NCBI GenBank assembly: GCA_002343335.1
Contig: DDSI01000106.1
Span: forward strand, 1-12,510
DNA length: 12,510 nucleotides
Source of the DNA: Bacteriovoracaceae bacterium UBA2394
GTDB lineage: Bacteria > Bdellovibrionota > UBA2394
Reading direction: 5' to 3'
Part shown: piece after piece, positions 1 to 6,538 of the stretch
Position numbering within the stretch: the stretch's first letter is position 1
Layout: the number at the start of each line of letters is the position of its first letter
Notes under the pieces: model-generated
The model's input: only the letters and a program-made list of their open reading frames with translations
Databases searched by the model: none
Told to the model about the DNA's origin: nothing
Position numbers and translations under genes: made by a program

Positions 1-266
1 CCTCAACCTTGAACAAGTCTGAGAACGAAGCGCAGATTGAACATTTCCTTCGCACTTCGCATAATTCCTATCGATTGGTTCCCGCATTTTCGTATTTCAA
101 AGAATGGGTTGTGCCCTATGTGCGCAATTTCTATGGCTTCGAAATCGATGAAAAAACACTCGCCGGCCTGGCCGAGCACGATCCTTTTTTCATGCTCCTG
201 CCGGATATCCATAACACTTCCGGGACGTTTATCGCGGTTCTTCAGAGAACCAGAATTTCGACGTAG
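1..266 (+). CDS. RsmB-type 16S rRNA m5C methyltransferase, C-terminal end (5' truncated by window)
   Basis: The frame is open from the window edge to a TAG at 264-266, giving about 88 residues of a longer protein. It begins STLNKSENEAQIEHFL, which matches the segment just after the catalytic-Cys motif (YxTCS) of NOL1/NOP2/Sun methyltransferases. It ends with LLPDIHNTSGTFIAVLQR, the family's usual C-terminal strand, where a Pro-rich loop leads to G-x-F-x-A-x-L-x-R. The TTG at 9 is inside the gene and is not its start. Such enzymes methylate a cytosine C5 in 16S rRNA using SAM. The SAM site and the nucleophilic Cys lie outside the window, so the exact subfamily (RsmB, RsmF or another) cannot be fixed, and no gene symbol is given. 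Confidence 0.8.
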   Translation, partial: STLNKSENEAQIEHFLRTSHNSYRLVPAFSYFKEWVVPYVRNFYGFEIDEKTLAGLAEHDPFFMLLPDIHNTSGTFIAVLQRTRIST

Positions 267-734
267 AAACTCAGTTCCTTCAGCAAATGCTTGCACACTG
301 AGGATTTGGGATTCGCCCGAAGTACGGCCCCTTCACATAAATAATATCGACTGAGATCAACGTCGCACTCGCGGTTGGGGGCGGGATTTTTCGAAGAGTT
401 TTTGCAGAGGCTCTCCGAGCCTTAAATAAATTCGAAGAAAGAAAGGCAAAGTGGCGAGGAGGAGCGGTCCCAAGACTGAGTATTGAAATGAGGCATTGCT
501 ACGCGATCCTCGGCAAAGGCTCGTGGAAAAATCCTGTCACGAGGCACGAGTGCGACGAGAAATTTGAGCACTCTAACTTGGCATTTCCATTGGAGAATTC
601 GGATTCTTTCATTTTCCGCTCAAGTTATTTTGCGGCGCGTCGATAGGCTCATTGTAGTTTGATTGTTTGATGTTTGTAGCACTGGCGCTGGGGGTTTTTA
701 GTGGGGATAGCGCTGGTGCTGCTTTCTTTTCCAA
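267..734. other. 468-bp gap with no firm gene
   Basis: No recognisable gene is present. On + one frame is open from 341 to a TAG at 644-646 (101 codons), but its first ATG is at 488, giving at most 52 residues with no Shine-Dalgarno at the right distance and no family resemblance. A reverse frame between about 421 and 248 is also open but has no ATG. Small inverted repeats occur at 408-422 (6-bp stem, 3-nt loop) and around 522-543 (CTCGTG/CACGAG). A weak promoter-like pair TTGCGG (630-635) and TGTAGT (653-658), 17 bp apart, lies before the hairpin at 678-720. The conserved elements of tmRNA or RNase P RNA were not seen. Confidence 0.5.
678..730 (+). terminator. Strong hairpin followed by T-tract; terminator or attenuator
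   Basis: The arms AGCACTGGCGCT (678-689) and AGCGCTGGTGCT (709-720) form a 12-bp stem in RNA, with ten Watson-Crick pairs and two central G-U wobbles, around a 19-nt loop. Two bases later comes TTTCTTTT (723-730). This is the classic shape of a Rho-independent terminator reading rightward. It lies about 410 bp past the methyltransferase stop and only a few bases before the next gene's start, so it could end read-through from upstream or act as a 5'-leader attenuator of that gene. The two wobble pairs make the + strand transcript more stable than the - strand one, where the same positions become A-C mismatches, which supports a + orientation. Confidence 0.5.
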
Positions 735-752
735 ATGATCGGGAACGCTGGC

Positions 753-1790
753 ATGACCTCTAAAATCGAAATGACAGCCATCCTCCGAGGAATTCGCGAG
801 ATATCGCGAGCTTCTCGAGTCATGAGTAACGATACCGGCACCCCTGCTCCTAGCACCCTAGTCTATCAATTCGACTCCTCTTCTTCTGAAACCACTGCCG
901 CCACCGAAAGCTTTGTGAGGCGCAATGTTTCTTCCGAAATTCAACAAGCAATCGTCCTCGATCAACTGAAAACGGACGACGAAATCTCACGCCTGACGGC
1001 GGTCGAAGGATTGGGCGATCGGACGCTCGCTCTTACTAATACTTCCGAAAAGGATGTGGGAGCCATTCATCCCTTTGCCATCACCTATGAATCCGCTTCG
1101 GTCTCGACCATCGACTACAAACCCACACAAAAAGACATGGTGGAACTGCGGGACGCTATTTTTAGTTTTTCGAAAAGAGAACTTCTCGTCGATCCCGCGC
1201 AAAGCGAAGAAACCTTCCAGGCAGCCGTGGATTCCGTCTTTGGTGAAGGAGTCGCTGATTTATTTCACGTCCGATTAGAGAATCGCGGCGCTGGTAGATC
1301 GGAAGTCGTCATACGACAACTGGAGTACGCGGATTTGCAAACGGATGCCGAGCAGGACATTGTCACATCCGCCGTTGTGAATGCGCAGGCGAATTTTAAG
1401 ACTCGAACGCATCAGATCTCCCTTGAGGGCGCTGACATCGACGAAGGTGTGCGGAAGCTTCAGTCCGCCCTCGGCATGGAAATCATTCCCGTGGTGGAGA
1501 ATCTTCGAGCGGCTCTCAAATCCGGAGAAGGCGTCGAGGAAGCGCTCATGGATCTCAGAAGCTTCGCGGAGGATATGAATTTAGGGGCAGACGCAAAATC
1601 TCAAGTTGATTCCTTCATCGAGGGTATCGTCAACCTTCGTCAAAATGCAGAACTACAATTCGATGCGAATCCTCTTTTTGATGATACGCGTGTGAAATAC
1701 TCGAGCGGAAAATTTGGCCTCGCCTGGGGAAGTGACGAAATAGAAGCCACCGCCGCCCTTACTGCCAACTGGGATTTTCTCGAGAGCTAA
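753..1790 (+). CDS. Unknown acidic, cysteine-free protein
   Basis: I do not recognise this gene. It encodes 345 residues from ATG 753, or 351 from ATG 735. I prefer 753 because GGGA (741-744) lies 8 nt before it, while 735 has no ribosome site and directly follows a hairpin. The protein has no signal peptide, no membrane segment and no Cys. The N-terminal 35 residues are basic and Ser/Thr-rich, as in IREISRASRV. The rest is acidic and mixed alpha/beta. About residues 225-290 are helical (LQSALGMEIIPVVENLRAAL, then EEALMDLRSFAEDMN). The last 30 residues alternate polar and hydrophobic (SSGKFGLAWGSDEIEAT), suggesting strands. It stands alone between a strong hairpin and convergent fabI. The long clean frame supports a real gene; the function is unknown. 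Confidence 0.72.
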   Translation: MTSKIEMTAILRGIREISRASRVMSNDTGTPAPSTLVYQFDSSSSETTAATESFVRRNVSSEIQQAIVLDQLKTDDEISRLTAVEGLGDRTLALTNTSEKDVGAIHPFAITYESASVSTIDYKPTQKDMVELRDAIFSFSKRELLVDPAQSEETFQAAVDSVFGEGVADLFHVRLENRGAGRSEVVIRQLEYADLQTDAEQDIVTSAVVNAQANFKTRTHQISLEGADIDEGVRKLQSALGMEIIPVVENLRAALKSGEGVEEALMDLRSFAEDMNLGADAKSQVDSFIEGIVNLRQNAELQFDANPLFDDTRVKYSSGKFGLAWGSDEIEATAALTANWDFLES

Positions 1791-1824
1791 TTAAAGCGCT
1801 TTCGCTCTCTCCTTCGGATTGTAC

Positions 1825-2610
1825 CTAGAGTCCCATGATAGAATAACCGGCGTCCACATAGAGAACTTGTCCCGTGACAGCGGAGGAAGCGTTAGATGCT
1901 AAAAATAAGCCCACCTGTCCAACTTCTTCGATGGTGATATTTCGTCGAAGCGGAGCACGCTCTTCAATTTTGGTGAGGATGGATCGGAAGTCCTTTACGC
2001 CACTTGCGGCAAGAGTTCGAATGGGTCCGGCGGAAATCGCATTCACGCGAACTCCTTTGGGACCTAAATCCGCGGCAAGATAACGCACGGAAGATTCCAG
2101 CGCGGCTTTCGCCACACCCATCACATTATAATTCGTCACCACTCGTTCGGCGCCATAATAGGACAGAGTGATCACCGATCCTTTCGCCTTTTCAAGCGCC
2201 GGTGCTAGCACGCGACTTGCCGCCACTAACGAAAATGCCGACACATCGAGAGCCGTTTGAAAGCCTCTCCGCGAAGTTTCGGTAAATCCTTTCTCCAAAT
2301 CTTCTCGATCAGCATAGGCCAGCGAATGCACCAGCACGTCGAGTTGACCTCCCCATTTGTCATTCACGACTTCTCCCAGCGCTTGCAAATCTTGATCGGA
2401 GCTCACATCGCAGCGAGAAATTAAAGTCGCACCGAGCTCCTCCGCCAAAGGGCGCATGCGCTTTTCCACGGCATCAATATAAGTAAACCCCAATTCCGCG
2501 CCGGCAGATTTGAGCGCGCGAGCGATACCCCATGCGATGCTTCGTTCATTGGCGAGCCCCATAATGAGCGCGCGCTTGCCGACCATTGAAAATCCATTTT
2601 CAGAAACCAT
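1825..2610 (-). CDS. fabI: Enoyl-[acyl-carrier-protein] reductase (NADH), FabI
   Basis: FabI reduces trans-2-enoyl-ACP to acyl-ACP, the last step of each round of type II fatty-acid elongation, in the cytoplasm. The 261-residue product shows the divergent SDR cofactor motif GKRALIMGLANERSIAWGIA near the N-terminus, then LVHSLAYADREDL. The active site reads TLSYYGAERVV followed by NYNVMGVAKAALE, in which the second Tyr and Lys form the FabI Y-x6-K pair. The NAISAGPIRTLAASG signature follows, and the protein ends LYVDAGYSIMGL. I chose ATG 2610; GGAG lies 12 nt upstream. A TTG at 2646 would overlap the upstream gene by 8 bp, and ATG 2586 also fits the family. It is the last gene of an operon with the CNB-domain protein. 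Ala occupies the position of E. coli Gly93, as in some other FabIs. Confidence 0.97.
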   Translation of the reverse strand: MVSENGFSMVGKRALIMGLANERSIAWGIARALKSAGAELGFTYIDAVEKRMRPLAEELGATLISRCDVSSDQDLQALGEVVNDKWGGQLDVLVHSLAYADREDLEKGFTETSRRGFQTALDVSAFSLVAASRVLAPALEKAKGSVITLSYYGAERVVTNYNVMGVAKAALESSVRYLAADLGPKGVRVNAISAGPIRTLAASGVKDFRSILTKIEERAPLRRNITIEEVGQVGLFLASNASSAVTGQVLYVDAGYSIMGL

Positions 2611-2638
2611 GCTCTTTTGAATCTCCGAATAGAGAGCC

Positions 2639-3928
2639 CTAGTCAATGATGGGCTTCATAAGAGCGCGAGGATCCAGGCGGAATCCAGGATCGGTAGGAT
2701 CATCGGAGTGATCGCTGTCTCGAAGTTGAGCGACTTGCTCTACGACATTTTTAAATTTGGGATAATCTCTCAAAAGCTCGGCAAAGTCCTGATTTTGGCA
2801 TTCGAGTAAGTAACATTCGGTGATGGCTTGCACGCGGGCCGTTCGAGTTTTGTTTAAAATCAATCCGATTTCACCCACGAAATGACCTGGTCCTAGCTTG
2901 CAAATCTCATTGCCCTCTTTTGTGACGGCCAAAAATCCTTTAGCGATCACAAAGAAACTTTCGGCATTGGCACCCTCTTCAATGAGGACGCGCCCCTCGG
3001 GGACTCGAATGGGAGTAAGGTAGTCGGCGATTTCCTCTAACTCGGACTGAGTGAATCGCTGAAAAATTCGATTCTTGGCGGCGGCTTGATAGAACAAACG
3101 GAGCTCATAGAAGGAATACACTTTTTCCCGCATATTGGGGACGAGCATGAAACACGTCTCTAAATCCTCCGCAGAAAATTCGAGCAGCTTGCAGGCCTTC
3201 GATGCAAAGAGCGTGGCCGTCCGAGGTGTTTTAGAAAATAGTGCAAGCTCTCCGAAAAATTGTCCTTCCCGAAAGACCTTTCGAGCGCCCTGAGTGGATT
3301 CCAGCTCCATCTCTCCTTCCGCAACGATGTAAAATGCTTCGGCCTGATCCCCTTCACGAAATAGCACGGTACCCGGGGTAAGATCTCGCACGACGGCAAG
3401 CTCCAGCATGGCTTCAAACTCTTTCTCATTCAGTAACGAGAACAAGCCTTGTTTCGACGGAACACCTACAAATTGCTGGCGCGCAAAATTGGTTAACTCT
3501 TCCGTGGGCTCGTCATCAAAAGCAACGACGCCCTTCATTTCTTGATAGGGGGTCGGAACGGGAAGATGCTCATCCCCCGTGACAGGGCCGGAAGCTCGAC
3601 TCGTTTTGGAATACATTTCGGTTGCCCAACGCTTTAACATTTGAACTTCGGCTTCCGTCTCTGGCCGCTTTTTGAGCGCGTTTAAAAGTGCAACGGACCT
3701 CGCGATACGTCCCGAGCGCAACAGCGCTTGAGCGGCGAGAAAAATATAACGATTGGCGAGCTTCTTTGAATCTGAAGTGTGGTGCTCATCGTACAATTCC
3801 GAAAGTTTCAAGCAATGGCCGCAAATTTCATTGAAGTCTTTTAGTGTGGCGAGTTCTTCTTCAAGCTTGTCGATGGCCGCCAAAAGCAGAGCGTCTTTTG
3901 ATTTTGCTTTGTCAGACGTATTCGCCAA
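2639..3928 (-). CDS. Tandem cyclic-nucleotide-binding-domain protein with helical N-terminus
   Basis: This 429-residue cytoplasmic protein has three parts. Residues about 12-110 are helical and TPR-like (NRYIFLAAQALLRSGRIARS). A first cyclic-nucleotide-binding (CNB) domain spans about 168-275, with phosphate-binding cassette FFGELALFSKTPRTATL. A second spans about 288-395, with FVGEIGLILNKTRTARV. Both cassettes keep the Glu after Gly and the Arg (R236, R362) that grips the cyclic phosphate, so ligand binding is plausible at both sites. There is no HTH, kinase or other output domain, so it is not a CRP-type regulator; the N-terminal helices may bind a partner. The start is TTG at 3928, chosen because GAGGGG lies 7 nt upstream. 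Its stop overlaps a possible TTG start of fabI, implying co-transcription. The ligand (cAMP, cGMP or c-di-AMP) cannot be read from sequence. Confidence 0.9.
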   Translation of the reverse strand: MANTSDKAKSKDALLLAAIDKLEEELATLKDFNEICGHCLKLSELYDEHHTSDSKKLANRYIFLAAQALLRSGRIARSVALLNALKKRPETEAEVQMLKRWATEMYSKTSRASGPVTGDEHLPVPTPYQEMKGVVAFDDEPTEELTNFARQQFVGVPSKQGLFSLLNEKEFEAMLELAVVRDLTPGTVLFREGDQAEAFYIVAEGEMELESTQGARKVFREGQFFGELALFSKTPRTATLFASKACKLLEFSAEDLETCFMLVPNMREKVYSFYELRLFYQAAAKNRIFQRFTQSELEEIADYLTPIRVPEGRVLIEEGANAESFFVIAKGFLAVTKEGNEICKLGPGHFVGEIGLILNKTRTARVQAITECYLLECQNQDFAELLRDYPKFKNVVEQVAQLRDSDHSDDPTDPGFRLDPRALMKPIID

Positions 3929-3955
3929 AACTCATCCCCTCAGCGACGATCCTCG

Positions 3956-4054
3956 TCATTTCGCTCGTAGAAAGCGCCCCTCGATCCCGTCCACCGGATC
4001 AATTTTTACCGTAAGAGTTCGAAGGCACTTTGGGCAGCGGCCCTCATACTTCAT
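3956..4054 (-). CDS. Possible 32-residue CxxC peptide
   Basis: The start ATG at 4054 is preceded by AAGAGGA with 5 nt spacing, one of the best ribosome sites in the window. The product is very short and basic: MKYEGRCPKCLRTLTVKI, then a tail rich in D, G and R. The single C-P-K-C knuckle looks like half of a zinc ribbon; the matching second CxxC is absent. The stop is 27 bp before the CNB gene's start and on the same strand, so it would be the first gene of the CNB-fabI operon. The frame stays open well upstream (to 4366) through sequence that encodes GpsA on the other strand; that extension is very unlikely to be coding. The length is at the edge of what can be believed without comparison. 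Confidence 0.4.
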   Translation of the reverse strand: MKYEGRCPKCLRTLTVKIDPVDGIEGRFLRAK

Positions 4055-4087
4055 CTCGTCCTCTTTTCGGTAAACGCGGGAATAAAC

Positions 4088-4186
4088 ATGGCAACATTCA
4101 AAAAGAATTCCCAAAAAGGACTTCCCTCTTTCAGGTTGCTTCCCCGGCTCCGGCATGTCTCTATTATGCCATGCCCGGTCGAATGA
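4088..4186 (+). CDS. Possible 32-residue basic leader ORF coupled to gpsA
   Basis: ATG 4088 has GGGA (4078-4081) 6 nt upstream. The frame encodes 32 residues rich in Lys and Arg, starting MATFKKNSQKGLPSF, and ends in TGA at 4184-4186. That TGA overlaps the gpsA ATG at 4183-4185 as ATGA, the usual arrangement for translational coupling. This matters because gpsA itself has no visible Shine-Dalgarno before either of its candidate starts. No family is recognised, and so short a frame can arise by chance. Only 33 bp separate it from the start of the leftward 32-residue ORF, so there is little room for two promoters if both are real. Confidence 0.25.
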   Translation: MATFKKNSQKGLPSFRLLPRLRHVSIMPCPVE

Positions 4187-5097
4187 CGCTCCGCGAGAGT
4201 CCCATTGTATTGATAGGTCCTGGAAAATGGGGCGAGGCGCTGTGCCAAACGCTTTTGGAGAATCTAGGAAAAGGGCATCCCGTGTTCCGTTTGGATGCTG
4301 AAGACTCTTGGGACATGGCCTTTCGAACGCCGCCGCTCTGTCTCTCGGCGGTGCCCTTTGAAGCAACGCAATCCATTTTGCAGCAATTGAAACCCTATAA
4401 AATAGCGGGCCTCGTGAATGCCTCGAAGGGCATTGATCGAAAGACGCTACTCACCTTTACAAGCCTCGCAAAAAAATTACGCGCACCCTCCGCAACACTT
4501 TCCGGCCCAACCTTTGCGCAAGAGCTGGCAGAACGCCGACCCACTGCCTGCGTGGTGGCAAGCCAGGATCGCGCTTTTGCTAAATCGGTCGCCGAAATCT
4601 TCTCGACTTCATTTTTTCGTCCTTATGTGGGTAGCGATCCGATTGGCGTAGAAGTTTGCGGGGCCATTAAAAATGTTCTAGCGATTGCGTGTGGAATATC
4701 AGACGGCATGAATTTGGGAATGAACGCGAGAGCCGCACTGCTCACGCGAGGTCTCAAGGAGATGGAAATTCTGGCGAAGCAAATGGGCGGCAAAACAGCG
4801 TCCGTTTACGGCTTGGCCGGCGTTGGCGATCTTTGGCTTACGGCAACGGGAGATCTCAGCCGAAATCGCCAATTCGGAGTGCAACTCACGAGTGCAAAGT
4901 CCGTCGATGAAGCGCGCGCGCGTGTGACGGGTCCGGTGGAGGGTCTCTACACGGTTGCGCAAGTCCATCAGATTGCGAAACGAAAGAAGTTGGACCTCCC
5001 CATTTCCGAGCAGATCTATCGGATTTGCTACATGCAGCAGGATCCCAAGAAAGCTCTACACGAACTGATGGCCCGCAAAGTCCGCAGTGAGAGCTGA
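4183..5097 (+). CDS. gpsA: Glycerol-3-phosphate dehydrogenase [NAD(P)+], compact form
   Basis: GpsA reduces dihydroxyacetone phosphate to sn-glycerol 3-phosphate for phospholipid synthesis. The N-terminus has the Rossmann motif VLIGPGKWGEAL (family form GAGxWGTAL). Then come AVPFEA, NASKGID, LSGPTFAQELA and the catalytic segment GVEVCGAIKNVLAIACGISD with the essential Lys at about 163. MNARAALLTRGL, YGLAGVGDL and LSRNRQFG complete the substrate site. The product is 304 residues from ATG 4183, shorter than E. coli GpsA (339). About 26 residues are missing between the GxGxWG motif and the AVP strand, where the family has its N-x-x-xLP segment. ATG 4171 is an alternative start; the frame before it looks non-coding. 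It is divergent from the CNB-fabI operon and 44 bp before an exported protein. Confidence 0.95.
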   Translation: MTLRESPIVLIGPGKWGEALCQTLLENLGKGHPVFRLDAEDSWDMAFRTPPLCLSAVPFEATQSILQQLKPYKIAGLVNASKGIDRKTLLTFTSLAKKLRAPSATLSGPTFAQELAERRPTACVVASQDRAFAKSVAEIFSTSFFRPYVGSDPIGVEVCGAIKNVLAIACGISDGMNLGMNARAALLTRGLKEMEILAKQMGGKTASVYGLAGVGDLWLTATGDLSRNRQFGVQLTSAKSVDEARARVTGPVEGLYTVAQVHQIAKRKKLDLPISEQIYRICYMQQDPKKALHELMARKVRSES

Positions 5098-5141
5098 TTG
5101 GGTCTCGACATGAATCAAATTCCCCAAGGAAATCCAGTAAC

Positions 5142-5879
5142 TTGAGCGGCACAGACCTTGCAGAATTCCTCCTCAGCGTGAGGAAGATCTTTGCCATATT
5201 AATTCTTAGCTTAGTTGCCGGGAGTACCGCCTGGGCGGGAAAATCCGTTTCTTCCCAATCAGCCATCCCCAATCTCTTTGACTGCGTTGCCGCTGTGGAA
5301 ACTTTAGACGACTTAGACGGTTATATTGAAAGACAAATGCATGGGATCGATCAACTCGATTTGTCCATTGCCAATCGAGCTATCGCAAAGGCACTCGCAG
5401 TCTTCGAACGAAAGCCCAAAGCACCCATTAAGGAACGTAAAGCTGCCGCCGATGAATTACTAGCGCAACTTCCAACCATTGAACGTCGATTAAAATTGTT
5501 TTTGATACGCCGAACCCTTTCTCAATTGTTTCAGAATGAGAATTCGATGAAGGACGCCGGCGAGTTGTTCAGCGTGAGCGGCTTAAGCGACGGCCGATGG
5601 CGCACGGGGGCCTATGCTGTTTCAGCGATGCTCGCACGGTTAAACAAATTGGTTAGCTCTCAGTCTAATTTCTTTCGCGGTGGAAATTTGGCCCAGGTGA
5701 ATCTGGACCTCTTCAATGTAATGAAAGCCGCGAATATGTGGAAAACGAGTGCATTTCCTTCCACCGTAGAGGTGATGGAAGATACTCTCGGCATCCCTCA
5801 TCTCACTCGAGCGCAAATCAGAAACTTCTTAAAACTTGCTGAATTGAGCGAACCAGCGCCCGCTGGTTCAGGCCGTTAG
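5142..5879 (+). CDS. Exported protein of unknown function
   Basis: The sequence shows a clear signal peptide: VRKIFAILILSLVAGSTAWA, with an A-W-A-type cleavage site before GKS. From TTG 5142 (AAGGA 11 nt upstream) the product is 245 residues, with an unusually long and partly acidic leader before the hydrophobic core. From GTG 5178 the signal peptide is textbook, but no ribosome site is visible. The mature part, about 213 residues, has one Cys (NLFDCVAAVETLDDLDG). It is mainly helical, with basic stretches (KPKAPIKERKAAADELLAQL) and a middle region NKLVSSQSNFFRGG. No lipobox or membrane anchor is seen, so a periplasmic location is likely. It follows gpsA by 44 bp and may be co-transcribed. 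I do not recognise a family. Confidence 0.75.
   Translation: MSGTDLAEFLLSVRKIFAILILSLVAGSTAWAGKSVSSQSAIPNLFDCVAAVETLDDLDGYIERQMHGIDQLDLSIANRAIAKALAVFERKPKAPIKERKAAADELLAQLPTIERRLKLFLIRRTLSQLFQNENSMKDAGELFSVSGLSDGRWRTGAYAVSAMLARLNKLVSSQSNFFRGGNLAQVNLDLFNVMKAANMWKTSAFPSTVEVMEDTLGIPHLTRAQIRNFLKLAELSEPAPAGSGR
5850..5869. terminator. Perfect inverted repeat at convergent gene ends
   Basis: GAACCAGC (5850-5857) and GCTGGTTC (5862-5869) form a perfect 8-bp stem with a 4-nt loop (GCCC). It lies inside the last codons of the rightward gene, 6 bp before the stop codons of two convergent genes. Its position suits a bidirectional stop for both transcripts. No T-tract follows directly on either strand, so intrinsic termination is not certain; it could simply block or stabilise 3' ends. 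Confidence 0.45.
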
Positions 5880-6511
5880 TTCTCTGGCCCCCATTTTTTC
5901 GTGGACACTTCTTCGAAGAGAATTTTCCAAACCTCTACCTCTTGAATGAACGGACCTTGAAGTTGGGTTTGAAAGGGCTCCCATTTTTGTTCGCTCAAAT
6001 TCACATGCAAATCTGTCAGAAGCGCTTGCATGCGATCGACCGATTCCATGACTAGCCCTTTTGAGAACTTCATTTCTTGTAAGTTAAATTGCGCGATCGC
6101 TTGAAAACCTGAAATCAATTGCAGTAACCACTCCAAAAGTGCCGTCATTTCACTCACACGCTCTTGAGCCGTTTGGATATCACCTGTTTGGAAAAATCGG
6201 ATCACGTCCTGAACATCGAGCTTCAGCGCTTCACAAATTTGCGGCGCAAGATTGAGCGACTCTCGGTAGAGTTCATTCACCTCTCTCGATTTAATGACAA
6301 CTTTTCCTAAATCCTTAAAAGGAACCGTGGAAAGCGTTTCTTCTTCTTGAATGCTCACGGGCTTATCGTTGACGTAGATCTCCGTCACTACTCTGGCTGG
6401 AGCAAGAAGGTTTTTGAGTTCGTTTGAAACTGCAGAAAATGGGAGATGCGATTCAAACTCTCGACTCGCTCCGTCGAGTTCCAATGCTTTTTTGTTCGTT
6501 GACGCTTCCAT
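5876..6511 (-). CDS. Unknown helical protein
   Basis: The product is 211 residues and is not recognised. The start ATG 6511 has a good ribosome site (AAAGGAAAG, about 7 nt upstream). Residues 1-40 are polar. About 40-75 look like beta strands (RVVTEIYVNDKPVSIQEEE, then LGKVVIKSREV). The rest, about 75-211, is predicted helical, with long amphipathic stretches such as QERVSEMTALLEWLLQLISG and VMESVDRMQALLTDLHVNLS. There is no signal peptide, membrane span or metal motif. It lies 27 bp after a FliT/FlgN-like small protein and is probably in the same transcript. The helical-bundle character of both suggests partner proteins, but no function can be assigned. Its TAA overlaps the TAG of the convergent exported protein. 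Confidence 0.8.
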   Translation of the reverse strand: MEASTNKKALELDGASREFESHLPFSAVSNELKNLLAPARVVTEIYVNDKPVSIQEEETLSTVPFKDLGKVVIKSREVNELYRESLNLAPQICEALKLDVQDVIRFFQTGDIQTAQERVSEMTALLEWLLQLISGFQAIAQFNLQEMKFSKGLVMESVDRMQALLTDLHVNLSEQKWEPFQTQLQGPFIQEVEVWKILFEEVSTKKWGPEN

Positions 6512-6538
6512 ATCAGTCTTTCCTTTCGATGATCCGAT

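Noticed and set aside
267..734. Structured RNA gene (tmRNA, RNase P RNA, 6S) in the long gap
   Set aside because: Conserved RNase P and tmRNA sequence blocks are not visible; the only strong fold is the terminator-like hairpin near the end.
1782..1809. Terminator between the unknown gene and convergent fabI
   Set aside because: There is a 6-bp stem (GAGAGC/GCTCTC) with a 16-nt loop and a nested palindrome AAAGCGCTTT, but no T-tract on either strand.
2310..2345. Triclosan-resistance change in FabI (Ala at the E. coli Gly93 position)
   Set aside because: Ala here occurs naturally in other FabI lineages, so it is not evidence of selection or resistance.
2611..2646. TTG 2646 as the fabI start
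   Set aside because: It adds 12 residues without family resemblance; ATG 2610 fits the known N-terminus better. It remains possible through coupling.
4136..4167. Promoter TTGCTT - TATTAT for gpsA
   Set aside because: The spacer is 20 bp, which is too long, and the transcript would start about at the gene's ATG.
4030..4182. Upstream extension of gpsA in frame to ATG 4030
   Set aside because: The added 51 residues have no resemblance to the GpsA N-terminus and precede the family's normal start; the sequence looks like a divergent leader region.
4055..4366. Leftward extension of the 32-residue CxxC ORF to 4366
   Set aside because: Most of it lies antisense to the gpsA Rossmann domain, and the only good ribosome site is at the short start (4054).
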